From Diplolepis rosae (taxonomy: Eukaryota > Arthropoda > Insecta > Hymenoptera > Diplolepididae), in the NCBI GenBank assembly GCA_030998225.1, contig JAPYXD010000686.1, forward strand, positions 3,906,001 through 3,970,000: 64,000 nucleotides of DNA, written 5' to 3'. The notes beneath the pieces were generated by a model. The model was given only the letters and a program-made list of their open reading frames with translations. It made no database searches and was not told the origin of the DNA. The position numbers and the translations under genes were made by a program. Position 1 is the first letter of the stretch. Every line of letters starts with the position of its first letter. Positions 43,125 to 54,302 of the stretch are shown one piece after another.

Positions 43125-44796
43125 TCAACTCTGCTCAGGATGTTGGAACTGCGGCATATTGGGTCATAGTTTTAGGAATTGTAAATTAGTAAGAAAAGCA
43201 GAGTGACCTCGAAAATCATGGGGGATTATTAATTATGCATGAATGTGTATTTGGTATGGATGGAGCTAATAGATTCGGCTTCCAGGTAGATTATTGTAAT
43301 GAGTATTGGCGACTTCCAGGTCTGTCAATCCACGCTTTTGAAGAGGACGGTAAGTCCGAGAATCGCAAAATTGGTAGTGACGAGCCTTTAAATGGACCAG
43401 ATAAGCGTAACAGTGCCTGTGCAGGCTTAAGCGAGTTGACGGAGGTCCAGACACAAGAATTAGAACGTTTTCTAAAGACGTGCTTGATTTCCCTGTCAAA
43501 ATACCCACGGGCAATATCGCAAACAAACCAATATATGAATAAGGATTTGGACGAGCTCTTAGAGGCGGGTATGGTCGAGCCATCAGAAAACGAGTGGTTC
43601 AACCCGATAGTAATGGTCACCAAGTCCAAAGGGACCTACCGCATGTGTTTAGACTTCCGTGAGGTAAATGGAAGCAAAGAAAGATGCATATTCATTGCCT
43701 CACATGGTCACGATCCTGTCCAAATTACGCTCAGCAAAGTACATCATGACTATCGATCTGAATAAATCTATTTACCAGATCCCCCTAGCGAGGAACAGTC
43801 GTGAATACACAGCGTTTACCGTTCCTGGACGAGGGTTATTTCAATATAAGAGAATGCCCTTTGGTTTGTCAGGAGGACCAGCCACATTTCAACGGCTCAT
43901 GGACGGCCTGGTAGGCCCTGAGCTTGAGCCTCAGGTCTTCACGTAACTGGAAGATATTACTGTCGTCTGTGAGACGTTTGAGGAGCAGTAGAAATGGTTG
44001 GGAAAAGTATTGAATATCCTCCAAGAAGCAGGATTTACGGTCAATCAAGGGAAAAATCGTTTTTGTTGCTCGAGAGTGCGATATCTCGGGTATATTGTGA
44101 ATGAGCATGGACTCCAAGTAAACCCAGACAAGGTTCAGGGTATCAAAGAGTATCCGGTTTTTAAGCATGGTTTCGTGGTACCGGAGGTTTGTTTTTGATT
44201 GCGCCTCAAGAACAGAGCCGGCAACACGGCTGCTACGCACGAGTCGGCGTTGGGCATGGGGGGAAGAACGGCAAAAAGCGTTCCAAGATTTGAAGAATGC
44301 TTTGATGACCGCCCCAACCCTGACATGTCCCGATTTTAGGATCCCATTTTGTTTTCAGTCAAATGCAAGTGCAACTTGTTTGGGTGCGGTCCTCACGCAG
44401 ACTACTGATGACAAAGAATATGTAATAGCATATGGAAGTGGAGTTTTCACAAGCGCCGAGAGAAACTACTCAGTGACAGAGAGAGTGTGCTTAGCGATGG
44501 TATGGTCCGTAGAGAAGTGTAGGGAATACTTAGAGAGCTCCCGCTTCACGGAAATCACGGAACACAGCAGCCTCCACTGGCTGTGGAACCTGAAGGATCT
44601 GTCCGGGCGCATAGCTCGCTGGGTGTTGAGCCTTCAGGAGTATAATTTCGAAATGATTCACTATAAAGGCGCATTGCACAACGTTCCGAACGCACTCTCT
44701 CGAATATGCGAGGAGGAGGAGGTATCGGCGATTGGTGAATCTACCGGTCCATGCTACTTACGCCGCGTCAAAGAAGTCGAGGCACAGTCAATATAG
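43125..44796 (+). pseudogene. degenerate Gypsy-group element (Gypsy-3): knuckle, RT, RNase H
   Basis: A CX2CX4HX4C zinc knuckle (CWNCGILGHSFRNC) lies at 43140-43181. It is followed by RT in several frames: YRMCLDFREVNG near 43635, TIDLNKSIYQIPL near 43750, MPFGLSGGPATFQRLMDGL near 43855. The catalytic Y-x-D-D position reads stop-L-E-D (43945-43957), so the enzyme is dead. The thumb (VRYLGYIVNEHGL) comes next, then RNase H (44167-44796), with a degraded first motif (FQSNASATCLGAVL) and AERNYSVTERVCLAMVW. Integrase is missing. Old, unrelated to Gypsy-1 and Gypsy-2 at the sequence level. Confidence 0.85.
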
Positions 44797-45110
44797 TATC
44801 CGAATGGAAAGGCCTCCGTCCGGGTCCTCAGGTTGCGGATAAAGGGGCCCCGAACGGAGGGTTACTGCTTAATACGAATACAAAACTGTATAAGCAGTTG
44901 CGGACAATGTTCCAGGGATTGTCCCGAAGGAATAACCCCCAAGCCAAAGTGTCAACTACCGTGTTGAGTGCTGCATGGCACCAGGGAGTGGTGTCTCACA
45001 CGGTGTCTCTAGGGAACCAGAACACCTCCTAGAGTATTGAGGCCTTACCTCTGCATTCGGGGCTCTGCAGGGGCGGACCGAGTACTTCCCTAGATACTCG
45101 TGGGACTAAT
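44797..45110. other. GC-richer unassigned stretch
   Basis: Lies between the Gypsy-3 RNase H and the R1-type ORF1. It may be decayed sequence of either. No motif seen. Confidence 0.35.
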
Positions 45111-45800
45111 ATGGAGATGTCAAATTTAAGTAAAAGTAGGTGTGAGGAGATTTGCGGAGAAGAACTGGACGTGACGGAGAAGACGCCGGATCCGTTCGAG
45201 AGCGATAAGTCCCAGATAAGGCAGTACCGGGACAGGCTCCTCGAAAGGAATGATAGGCAGGTGGAGATCTTGCAAAAGGTGGAGTCGGCCCTGTAGAAGA
45301 TATACACCTCCTCCAGGAGATACCTCGATTCCTTTATGGTAAATACCTGATGAGTAGGAGCCAGGGAGGAGGTCCGTCATCTCATCCCCTGGATCAAGGT
45401 CTAGATCGCCAACCTGGAACCAACCATCGAAGCCGCAGACGTCGAGGATGCCGTCAGAAGCTTCTCAGATCAAGAACCGGAGCTGGAGTTAAGGGTCTCT
45501 CTAAGCAAGACACCTTATAGAGGAAACCGGAAGGCGTACGTGCTTTTGGAGAAGGCAATGACGCTGAAGCTGCTCAAGGGGGCTCGCAACAAGATCGGGT
45601 GGGTATCCTGTAGGGTGTGCAAGAAAAAGGAGGTAAGTCGAAACTTCCGCTGCCTCGGCTTTGGCTACATAGCGGCAGACTGCCAAGGGCTAGGCCGCTG
45701 CAGGTGCTGCTGGAGATGCGAAGAGGAGGAGCATAGTGCGGATTCCCGCACCGGGAAGCCAGCTTTTCGGGAGGCATTACCTAATAGGAAGCCTTAGAAA
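45111..45800 (+). pseudogene. R1-type non-LTR element ORF1 (Gag-like) fragment
   Basis: Frames 45111-45296 and 45540-45797 belong to one ORF1. They show a D-E-R-rich helical region, then LRVSLSKTPYRGNRKAYVLL, the KIGWVSCRV stretch that precedes the knuckles, and degraded CCHC knuckles (FRCLGFGYIAADC, CCWRCEEEEHSADS, the last missing its final Cys). ORF1 of R1-clade elements binds the RNA. ORF2 is absent; the sequence ends near the solo LTR at 45944. Confidence 0.75.
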
Positions 45801-45943
45801 GTCCGCCATGGAGAGGAGAACTGTAGAAGCAAGGCCAGAAGTAAAGACGAAGAAGCAAGGAGGAGAGGCCAACGTCGCCTCAAGATGGTCCCCACCCTAA
45901 AGTAATGCCTAACGGCGGTTCCGGGGTAGGATTCCATGATGCT

Positions 45944-47752
45944 GTTACACCCCAGTAACTATTAAAATTTTGTATTGACCCTGTGCAAGGGCAACACGCC
46001 AAAAACAGAGGATAACGAGGAAGACACCATTCAAATATAATAGTGTTCCTATGATAAATTATCATATGGACCGGGTAGCTGTGCGCATGAGGTAAACCTA
46101 TGTATACCTCACGTCGACGAATCGGTTTGACATATGGTAATAAGAGATAAAGAAGAACAGCGCTCTGTCTATATGTTAAAAGCACCCATGGTAATGAGTC
46201 AGTAACTCACACCGCGTGCCGATAAAGTAGTAACGCTGTGCTAATAACCTAATGAGAGGATGAGAAGTTATCGGCACAGCCTCATTAATTATAATGACTA
46301 AATATTATAATCATTATTATGTTAATATCAATTATGTATCAACATTACACCAGTGATCCCAGAATGCGTAAGATTTTTGCTCCCACCATGCATCCCACCA
46401 GCTCATTGCGTCTTCCTCATTCAACCAACTTCGTGCAGTAGAGCGAGGAAGAAACCATGAGCTGGTGGGATCCATGGTGGGAGCAAAAATCTTACGCATT
46501 CTGGGATCACTGCATTACACCATAACTATTATTAATACTATATCTCGGATAGTAAAATAGTATTGATCAATATTATCGCCATTATGTATTGATTGCCCAT
46601 GAGTCGATCACGATCAATGAATAAAAATCGATCATTGATTATGGATCATAGATAAGAAAAATATTGACTGATCATTGGCAATCAATTAATGATCATGCTT
46701 CATAAAATAAGTAACACAAATTATAAACAAATAAATGCAGAAATGAGTAATTAAAAATGCATTTATTTGGAAACTAGATATAAAATTGGGCAATAGAAGA
46801 GATGAACTCATGAACCCTAGCAGAGATCGTTCCTGGCCACCGATTCGCAATTCGTAAGTGCCTTGCCACCGATTTGTGATTCGAACGTGCCGTGCCACCG
46901 ATTTACGTTGATCTGCTCCCACTAATAGAAGCATCAATAGTATATATACCCCAGATTCACCTCTGGAGGTTTGTCATTAACTTCCGAACAGTTGTACGGT
47001 TGTTAGGTCCGGACCGGTAATTCAACGTCGTGAGCAGACCCTTCGATAAACGTAAGTCTCATTGGATTTCTATGAGCAACTCAACATTCGGTACTTGGTA
47101 AATAAAATCCTTGGCCCTTAAGTGGTGCAAGTCCGGAAACCGTAGTGCTAGATAGTTCCTTTGGATTACGTGCATCGTCGTATTTAGTCGTGTCGGTTAA
47201 TAGTGATTCATTTCTGAAATCGGGACGAACTAACCTATCTTGTTAACAAGTGCATGTTTGATTCATTTCTCGTGTACTTAGCAAGATAGGTAAGCGGATA
47301 ATTGATCACATCAGTTGCTGGTGGACTTGCATCCCTTACACCATACCTCCTGCAAAATTTATCATTGTTTTGCTACCTCACGGAGACTCAAATGAAACCC
47401 ATCTATCCTGCAAGGATTTGTGCGCGTTGACTTGCAATAATAGGAGTAATAAACGACGATTCTCTCTTTTGCCCTCTAATTTAAGAGGTAGACAAGTAAG
47501 TTACCAACTAAGTATCATTTTATGAAAACTTGTGCAACAACTTATTTATTTATAATAAATTACCTTATATATTCGTAAATTCAGTGTTTTATTATCATTG
47601 TGAACAACTCAGGGCCTATAGACCTGACAAGTGACAACGTACCCACAAACAAAAATAAATTATCAGGCCTTACCAACCTGATATAATCAGCTAACCTCCT
47701 CCCTTACATCCAAAAATCCAACCTACCCTCGCCTTTTGCTCGGGACGTAACA
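45944..47752 (+). mobile_element. second copy of the long solo LTR, with a MITE inside
   Basis: It starts TGTTACACCCCAGTAAC and ends CTCGGGACGTAACA, the reverse complement of the copy at 10563-12529. Flanks ATGC and ATGG agree in three of four bases. Compared with copy 1 it lacks the ~0.35-kb TTTTGAGATGCC cassette and has fewer 29-bp units, but carries a 162-bp MITE. Orientation is sense, as judged from the LTR-leader-gag order at 4.6 kb. Confidence 0.88.
46351..46512. mobile_element. hAT-type MITE, 162 bp
   Basis: Near-perfect inverted repeats of ~50 bp begin CAGTGATCCCAGAATGCGTA and end in its complement. The 8-bp duplication CATTACAC flanks both sides (46343-46350, 46513-46520). Eight-base duplications and CAG starts are the hAT signature. 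The solo LTR at 10563-12529 has the corresponding empty site near 12125. Confidence 0.93.
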
Positions 47753-47789
47753 ATGGCCTAGAGACAGGGAGGGAGTTTTAGTGAGTCTG

Positions 47790-47870
47790 TGTCTCTGTCT
47801 CTGTCTCTGTGTTACATCCCATAAAATTTAATAAAATTTTGATTTGCGCTCACAGGAAGGCAACCCGGCA
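47790..47870. repeat. GTCTCT simple repeat and a diverged LTR start
   Basis: (TCTCTG)n runs at about 47790-47810. It is followed by TGTTACATCCCATAAAATTT, which resembles the start of the long LTR family (TGTTACAYCCCAGTAAC), so this may be the edge of a third, diverged LTR. Confidence 0.4.
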
Positions 47871-49040
47871 TGCAAACAGGCAATTGACGGATGTAAATCA
47901 CATCACTGTGATGATAACTACTTTTCGATAGGATAATCACCCGAGATCGAAAAGGCAGTTGAGTTGCATGAAATAAGAGAACTGCCTTACGGTCAGTAAT
48001 GTAAAAAATTAAAGCCTACAAACATTAATAATTACACAAGCCCACAAAAAAACTTTTTTTCTGAGCCATGGATTCGAGTATGATATTCCTATGTATTTTT
48101 CCCCGCTGAAACCGAATCCGCAACCCGTTGAACCCCTACACTTCAGGATTTTGACATAGCCTCAAAAAACACCAAAAAATTCACTGGAAGCAATAAAATC
48201 ATCTACTTCATGCTACTTTCAACCCCCTTTCTCCGAATTAGTAATTTCGCAGTCCCATAATCCCCTAACCTCGAAATATCATTACAGCATAACCTCAAAA
48301 CCTTACCTAACCTAATCGTTTTGAGTAGAAAAGTCTAGCTTAGGAATACAGAATAAATTTTTGAGTTTATTGTGGAACGTAGTTGGAGGTAAGTGACGCT
48401 ATAACCCTAAAATCCCCTTACACCTGAACCTCAAAATCCCGTTGCTCCGTAACTCTATATATTATAACCTCTAAACCATGTCATCTTTTTCTGTGGAGGA
48501 GTCTGCTTCTTGCAATCATAAGAGTTTTGTGAATAAAGTCATAAATCAAGGTCTCCTTTATTATTTTTTTAACACCTCTCAGACATCTGATACCTTATCA
48601 TGTTTGTTATCCAATATCTTATTTGCAAGATTTATCAAATTGTATTTTTTTTAGTATTTACGCAATTGTTCAACAAAAGGCCATTACTACCACTACTACT
48701 TAGAGTACTATTACTATTCACGATTGCAGTTATTAAAAGTTCTGATTTTTTTCGGAATTTAAAATCCTGATAACTCCGAGAACATTGGAGATGGTGACAC
48801 TGCTTCTCAGAAAGATGTGTGGAATGATCCACTCTCCGATTCTCTGAGGTAACGAAACCAGCGTAGGCACGCTGCCCTGCAGGTGGACGGTAGGGTGTGA
48901 GGATGAAGCCGGAGTGTTTCCGACGACGAGTTTACATTGTCCTCGTCAAAGTCGGTAAGCCTCCATACTTAGTCCTAGGGAGGTATGGAGGTTATCACCC
49001 CTAGGCCGGTGGACTCACCCGCGATTGGAACGGCAGCCCT
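47871..49040. other. gene-free region with a GC-rich hairpin end
   Basis: No gene to about 48840. From 48850 to 49035 the sequence turns GC-rich, with CTGCCCTGCAGG and an inverted pair CCTCCATAC...GTATGGAGG at about 48961-48991. This resembles a transposon or LINE untranslated end, but I cannot name it. Confidence 0.4.
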
Positions 49041-50529
49041 ACCGTGTGGGTTTTTGTTACATCTATGACTGATATGAAAAATTTGAAAACAACATCGCAT
49101 TTAAGAAAAAATGTACATGAATGTACTGGAAACGCTGATAGGTACTGCTATTTGTGCGGTGATTTCAAGATGAAGAAAAATTTGAACAACTTTAATGAAA
49201 GCCTGCGTCAGATATATCAGCGCTGCTTTGAGTGCGAGGTGGTCCAAGGAAACTATTTTTGGTCGCCCAAAAAATCTGCTGCGCTTACACATCAATGTTG
49301 AACCGACATGATGAGCATGTCGTGAAAATAAAGTTTGTTACACCAACTGTTTGGCGGTAACCAAAGAATCAAGACGATTGTTATTTTTGTTCGACTTAGA
49401 CAGCAGGATTTAACTCCAGTAATATGCAAAAAATTCAGTATGCAGTGGTGTCCAGCGTAACCAAATCTTCGATGTCTGGGATAAGTAATAAGAAAGATCA
49501 TGAAGTAGCCGTTGATATGTCTGTTGCTGACATGGAGATTAACGAAGCAATTGATGAAAACATGATTAAAGGAAGTAGTGAGAGTAACAATGACACTGAT
49601 CAGGAAGAATATGTTATGAAGAAAGAAAGAGATGTTTATTCGCGACCTTCTAATCAAAAAGAACTGAATGATTTAATCAAAGATCTGGGGCTACCAAAAT
49701 ATGAAGCTGAATTGCTAGCTTCAAGATTGAAAGAAAGAAATTTGCTATCTAAAGGAACAATGGTTTCATTGTATCGGAATAGAGATGAGTCATTCCGGAA
49801 ATACTTCACAGAAGAAGACGACGTGGTTTACTGTAATGATGTTCACGGCCTTATGAATAAACTAAAGGAAGATATATACGAATCTCATGAGTGAAGATTG
49901 TTTATAGATTCTTCAAAACGAAGCCTCAAAGCGGTGTTATTGCACAATACAAGTAAATATGCTCCGATACCTGTAGCACACTCGGTAACGCTCAAGGAAG
50001 AATTTGCAAACATAGAACTGGTTTTGAATAAGATCAAATACAGAGAGCACAAATGGCAGATTTGCGGTGATCTCAATGTCTTGACAATGATTCTAGGTCA
50101 GCAATCTGGTTTTACCAAATGCCCATGCTTTCTTTGCTTCTAGGATAGCAGGGATCGCAAAAATCGTTACGTCAAAAAAAATTGGCCATCTTGAGAACGT
50201 ATAGAAACTGGATCGCGGAATGTTATAAACAAGCCTTTACTTGAGCCGGCTAAGATTCTTCTGCCTCCTTTGCACATCAAACTCGGTTTGATGAAACAGT
50301 TCGTAAAAGCTTTAGATAAGGAAGGAAAGTGTTTTGCTTATTTAGTTGAACGATTTCCAGTTATATCGAGCGTGAAATTGAAAGAAGGTGTCTTCGATGG
50401 CCCTCAGATTCATAAGATGTTAAGGGATGAAAACTTCATTGCCACAATAAATGTCAATGAACGCGATGCGTGGTTAAGCTTCAAGAATGTGGTTGAACAT
50501 TTCTTAGGCAATCACGAGAGTGACAACTA

Positions 50530-51795
50530 AATGGTTTTCCAATAGGGACATAAGAATTACGTATCTTTATATGAACGCACCCTCAAACTTTTTTAATGAA
50601 CTATCAATGTCAAAAGGTTAGTTAAAGTCAACATTTTCATCATGACAAAGTTCGCGAACCAGCAAAGTTTGGAAATTATTAAAAATTACAACCGAAATTC
50701 TGAGTCGGTGGTCGCAACTTTAAGAGCGCTTACTCCAATTTTCGACCGTAATAATCGCCCCACCCGATAGGCTGTGCGTGCTATAGTGGATAAATTCGAG
50801 ACGAAATTTACACTATTGGACGTTCCGGTGCCAAAAAGACGTCGTATTGCTCGAAGGGAAGAAATAATCGCGCCATAAGTGCATCGATTCAAAATGAGCC
50901 AAATCAGTCGATTCCACGCCGTTCTCAAGAATTGGGCATCGCTCAAACGACACTGTGGCGTATTATGCGAAAAGATCTTGGCCTACATGCTTTCAAAATT
51001 AAATTGACTCAACAACTAAAGGCAGTTCATCATTTGAAACGCCGAAACTTCTCCAATTGGGCTCTGGCAAAGCTTGAAAAAAATGAAGAATTTCATAGAA
51101 AAACCATCTTCAGTGATGAAGCTCATTTCTGGCTCAATGGCTTTGTTAATAAGCAAAATCTGCGTTATTGGTCAGCAACAAACCCAAATGTGCTTCTTGA
51201 GACACCGTTGCATCCGCAAAAGTGACTGTTTGGTGCGGTTTCCATGCTGGAGGTGTGATTGGGCCGTATTTTTTCGTGGATGAAAACGACCGTCGTGTTA
51301 CCGCCAATGAAGAGCGCTATCGTGCTATGTTGGAAGATTATTTGTGGCCAGAATTGAATGAACTTGACATCAATGATATGTGGTTTCAGCAAGACGGTGC
51401 TACTAGCCACACAGCACAGCCACGTTATTTCGAGAAATGGTGCGGTAAAATTGCTGCCTCGTTCATGCGATCTAACGCCATTGGATTTCTTTTTATGGAG
51501 CCATATCAAGTACTGGTCTATGCCAACAAGCCAGCAACTTTAAACGACCTCAAAGACAACATCCAACGCCAAATTGCCAACGCTCCGGTCGAAATGTGTG
51601 CCAGAGTGGTGGAAAATTGGGTCCAAAGAATCGACCGCTGTAAACGGGCTCGTGGTGGTCATATGACCGATATCGAATTTCATTCATAAAATGTAATGCT
51701 TGCACTACATTCACAATAAATTTGAACTCAATATCTTAAATATTTCTATGTTTTATTCACAGATAAAATGGTTATGTCCCTATTGGAAAACCCTT
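50530..51795 (+). mobile_element. Tc1/mariner-superfamily element inside the pseudogene
   Basis: The ends AATGGTTTTCCAATAGGGAC and GTCCCTATTGGAAAACCCTT are inverted repeats (one mismatch) flanked by TA (50528-50529, 51796-51797). Length is 1,266 bp. Removing the element and one TA restores the host frame exactly (…D-N-Y-K-K…). Confidence 0.93.
50642..51689 (+). pseudogene. transposase of the Tc1-like element, frameshifted
   Basis: The likely start is ATG 50642 (MTKFANQQSLEIIK). Stops near 50768 and 50876 break the N-terminal helix-turn-helix part. The frame 50932-51225 gives RRSQELGIAQTTLWRI and IFSDEAHFWLNG with the first catalytic D. Frame 51222-51689 gives VWCGFHAGGVIGPYFF, WFQQDGATSHT (second D) and the C-terminal MCARVVENWVQRIDRC. 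A small deletion between ~51430 and 51520 scrambles the region that should carry the last catalytic acid; a CDLTPLDFFLW motif with its D is readable only in the other frame at about 51466-51500. Confidence 0.85.
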
Positions 51796-52106
51796 TACAA
51801 GAAATTAGTGTCCGACAAGCTCAAAAACTACAAAAGATGGGGTGTCTGATGAGTTACAAGGTACACTTTCATCATTCCCATCTGGATAACTTTCCAGAAA
51901 ATCTTGGAGACTACAGTGAGGAACAAGGAGAACGCTTTCATCAAGATATAAAGGAAATGGAAAGACGTTACCAAGGTAGATGGAATACGAATATGATGGC
52001 AGACTTCTGTTGGATGCTTAAAAGACAGAGTGTTGACGGTGGCGAGAAGCGGAGACGGAACCCGCTGCACAGATCTTTCGAAGACAAGAGGGTTCGGAAG
52101 AGTCAA

Positions 52107-52327
52107 TAAAAATGTTAATATGTTTTAACCGGCCAACACGCGTTTATGCTAATTTAAAAAACTCAACAATAAACAAATACTGTAAAGAATTCTGTGGTTT
52201 TCTGAGGCTTGGCGATATACTTATATACCCAGACGGATCCTACAAGAAATACTCACAAAACTCTTATGATTTCAAGAACCAAACTTCTCCACAGAAAAGG
52301 ATGATGGAGTTGAGAGGTTATAATATA
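52107..52327. other. end of the multicopy pseudogene locus
   Basis: The frame 52112-52366 has no recognisable content and runs into the mariner. It may be untranslated or C-terminal sequence of the preceding family. Confidence 0.35.
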
Positions 52328-53408
52328 CCAGGGGTGTTAGTTGAAAATTGCCGGTTTTACTCATAGATGTCGCTAGAGATATTTATACATTTCTATGATT
52401 TGGCATCTATGTCATATTTTTCTATGGACAATAACCATGGTTTCGTCAATTTAAAAGTGGAGATTTCGATTTAACAGCCAATGAACATCCTGGTGAAGCG
52501 AAAAAGTTCGAAGACGAGGAATTGCAGGCGTTATTGGAAGAAGACCCAACCCAATCGCAACAACAATTGGCCCAAACACTAAATGTGACCCAAGGAGCAA
52601 TTTCCCAACGTTTATAAGCCATGGGAAAAAACCAAAATTGTGGACAATGGGTACCACACCAACTGAACGATAGACAAATGGAAAATCAAAAAACCATTTG
52701 TGAAATGCTGCTTCAACGGTTCGAAAGGAAATCTTTTGTGCATCGAATTGACACGGGGGACGAGAAATGGATTTATTTCGAGAACCCGAAGCGGAAAAAA
52801 TCATGGTTTTCACCTGGTGAGGTCGGCCCATCGACTCCAAGACCATATCGCTTTGGCCGTAAGACAATGCTCTGTGTTTGGTGGGACCAGTGGGGTGTGG
52901 TGTACTTCGAGTTATTAAAACCTGATGAGACGGTGAATACGGATCGCTACCGACAACAAATTATCAATTTGAATCATGCGTTGATCGAAAAACGGCTGTA
53001 ATGGGCCCGAAGACATGGCAAAGTTATCCTACAACATGACAACGCACCGTCTCAAACCGCTAAAGTTGTGAAGAACACATTAAAAGCAAATAATTGGGAA
53101 ATATTATTGCACCCGGTGTATTCTCCAGACCTCGCCCCGTCCGACTATCACCTTTTTGCATCGACGGGACACTCACTCGCAGAGCAGCGCTTCGCCAATT
53201 TTGAAGAAGTCGAAAAATGGCTCGTCGAATGTTTTGCCTTGAAAGAGAAAAAGTTTTTTAGGAATGCTATCCATGATTGGCCTGAAAGATGGGCAAAATA
53301 TGTAGAATCCAATGGTCGATACTTTGAATAAAATTTTTTTGAGATTCCCTTGAGAATTAAGTGTTTTCTTTATTGAAAAAACCGGCAAACTTCAACTAAC
53401 ACCCCTGG
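52328..53408 (+). mobile_element. mariner element, copy B
   Basis: It has the same family and same ends as copy A (CCAGGGGTGTTAGTTGAA ... TTCAACTAACACCCCTGG), flanked by TA (52326-52327, 53409-53410). Length is 1,081 bp because ~200 bp of the 5' part, including the transposase start, is deleted: AATAACC is joined directly to ATGGTTTCGTCAAT. Confidence 0.93.
52436..53331 (+). pseudogene. mariner transposase copy B, 5'-deleted
   Basis: It lacks the first ~50 codons. The rest aligns with copy A over its length, with a stop replacing the codon after FPNVY/SQRL (52615-52617) and another at 52999-53001 (KRL-stop). The catalytic residues TGDEKW, HDNAPSQT and PDLAPSDYHLF are all present. Copy B therefore retains the third aspartate that copy A has lost. 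Confidence 0.9.
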
Positions 53409-53412
53409 TACA

Positions 53413-53490
53413 ACATTGCTTTAATCTCAGCTGTACCGGAAAACGAGTTTCCGTGGCTGAGGCACATAAAATAAATTTCTGCTTAGAATC
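53413..53490 (-). repeat. short dispersed repeat, partner of 29636-29716
   Basis: Reverse complement of the 29.6-kb repeat over ~75 bases with a few mismatches, immediately beside mariner copy B. Confidence 0.6.
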
Positions 53491-53555
53491 TTGCCTGTAA
53501 AATTTGTATACAATTATTTTATTTCATTTTTGAGAAAATATAAGATTGTAAGCAG

Positions 53556-54302
53556 TTATGTATGTGATATACAATTTTTACTCTCTGTTTTCCTACTTTT
53601 TTGAGAAGCCTTTGGTTCAAGTGATAAACATCTTTTTTTATGACGTATATCTCTGTCATCATCTGACAATGAGTCGTCACTATCTAAAAATCTGTTATAT
53701 TGGAAATTTTCATCATAATTTTCTTTCTTTGAATCTTTTGTATATAATCGTTTAGCTGGAACTTCCTTGAGTGGATGCACTTGCATGGCAGAGACGGTTT
53801 TGATACTGGTTTTAAATTTATTTGATCTAATGCTTCGACTAATTTCCTGAGACTTTTTTTCAGCCTCACTTTCTTCAACACCTGTAGTATACGCAAATTT
53901 TTGACTTCCTAATTTTTTAGTTTAGCCAAGGCTTCTTCGTAACTTCCTGAAAAATATATTTAGATTCACATATTGAAATACAAATTTAATAATTTATGAT
54001 CATTAAAAATGATAAATTTTACCTTCATGACCCTTCAAAACAATGGAAAAGCTTAGCCATTCTTGTGGAGGTGGAGCTTGATTTTTAATTAAATCATTCA
54101 GAAAATGTGTGGATCTCTGAGTGTAAGGTGGTGGCATAAATTTAGTAACAAGGCTGTTTTTGTCTTATTCATACGTAATCCAGGCCGTCGGGACAAAATC
54201 GATTTCCTTGAGAGCAGAGTTCGATGTGTCATCAATGAATTCAAACAGTTGACACACTTTCGTAGAAAGTTCTTCATTCTTCAAAGTATTTGTGTTCTCC
54301 AT
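53556..54302 (-). pseudogene. DUF4806-like protein gene, two exons, with lesions
   Basis: On the minus strand the first exon begins at ATG near 54300 (MENTNTLKNEELSTKVC). It has an IDFVPTAWI motif, one in-frame stop (YE-stop-DK) and the APPPQEWLSFSIVLKG motif, and ends at the donor GTAAAA near 54022. The acceptor TTTTTCAG lies near 53947, and the second exon starts SYEEALAKL. It then shifts frame into a Lys/Ser/Asp-rich tail (53786-53556) with SDDSLSDDDRD and RHKKRC. The VPxxWI and PxxxW/YEEA motifs match the N-terminal domain of DUF4806 proteins, which in arthropod genomes are multicopy and often sit next to a large transposase. Probably inactive. Confidence 0.55.

Larger units (their letters stand above)
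49044..52106 (+). pseudogene. multicopy arthropod family protein of unknown function, broken
   Basis: The pieces follow one long protein that I recognise as an arthropod multicopy, probably transposon-derived, family. They are an N-terminal Cys region (DRYCYLCGDF, 49128 on; DDCYFCST, about 49374), a central part (LPKYEAELLASRLKERNLL, then LFIDSSKRSLKAVLLHN, HKWQICGDLNV, CPCFLC), then LPPLHIKLGLMKQFVKAL and GPQIHKMLRDE. The C-terminal signature is HFHHSHLDNFPENLG...EEQGERFHQDI and YQGRWNTNMMADFCWMLKR. Several stops and shifts (near 49300, 49892, 50141, 51848) show it is dead. A Tc1-like element splits it between the codons for N and Y at 50529/51796. Biochemical function of the family is not known to me. 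Confidence 0.7.

Noticed and set aside
49101..49657. Minus-strand frames opposite the multicopy pseudogene
   Set aside because: Family motifs are on the plus strand; the minus frames are shadows.
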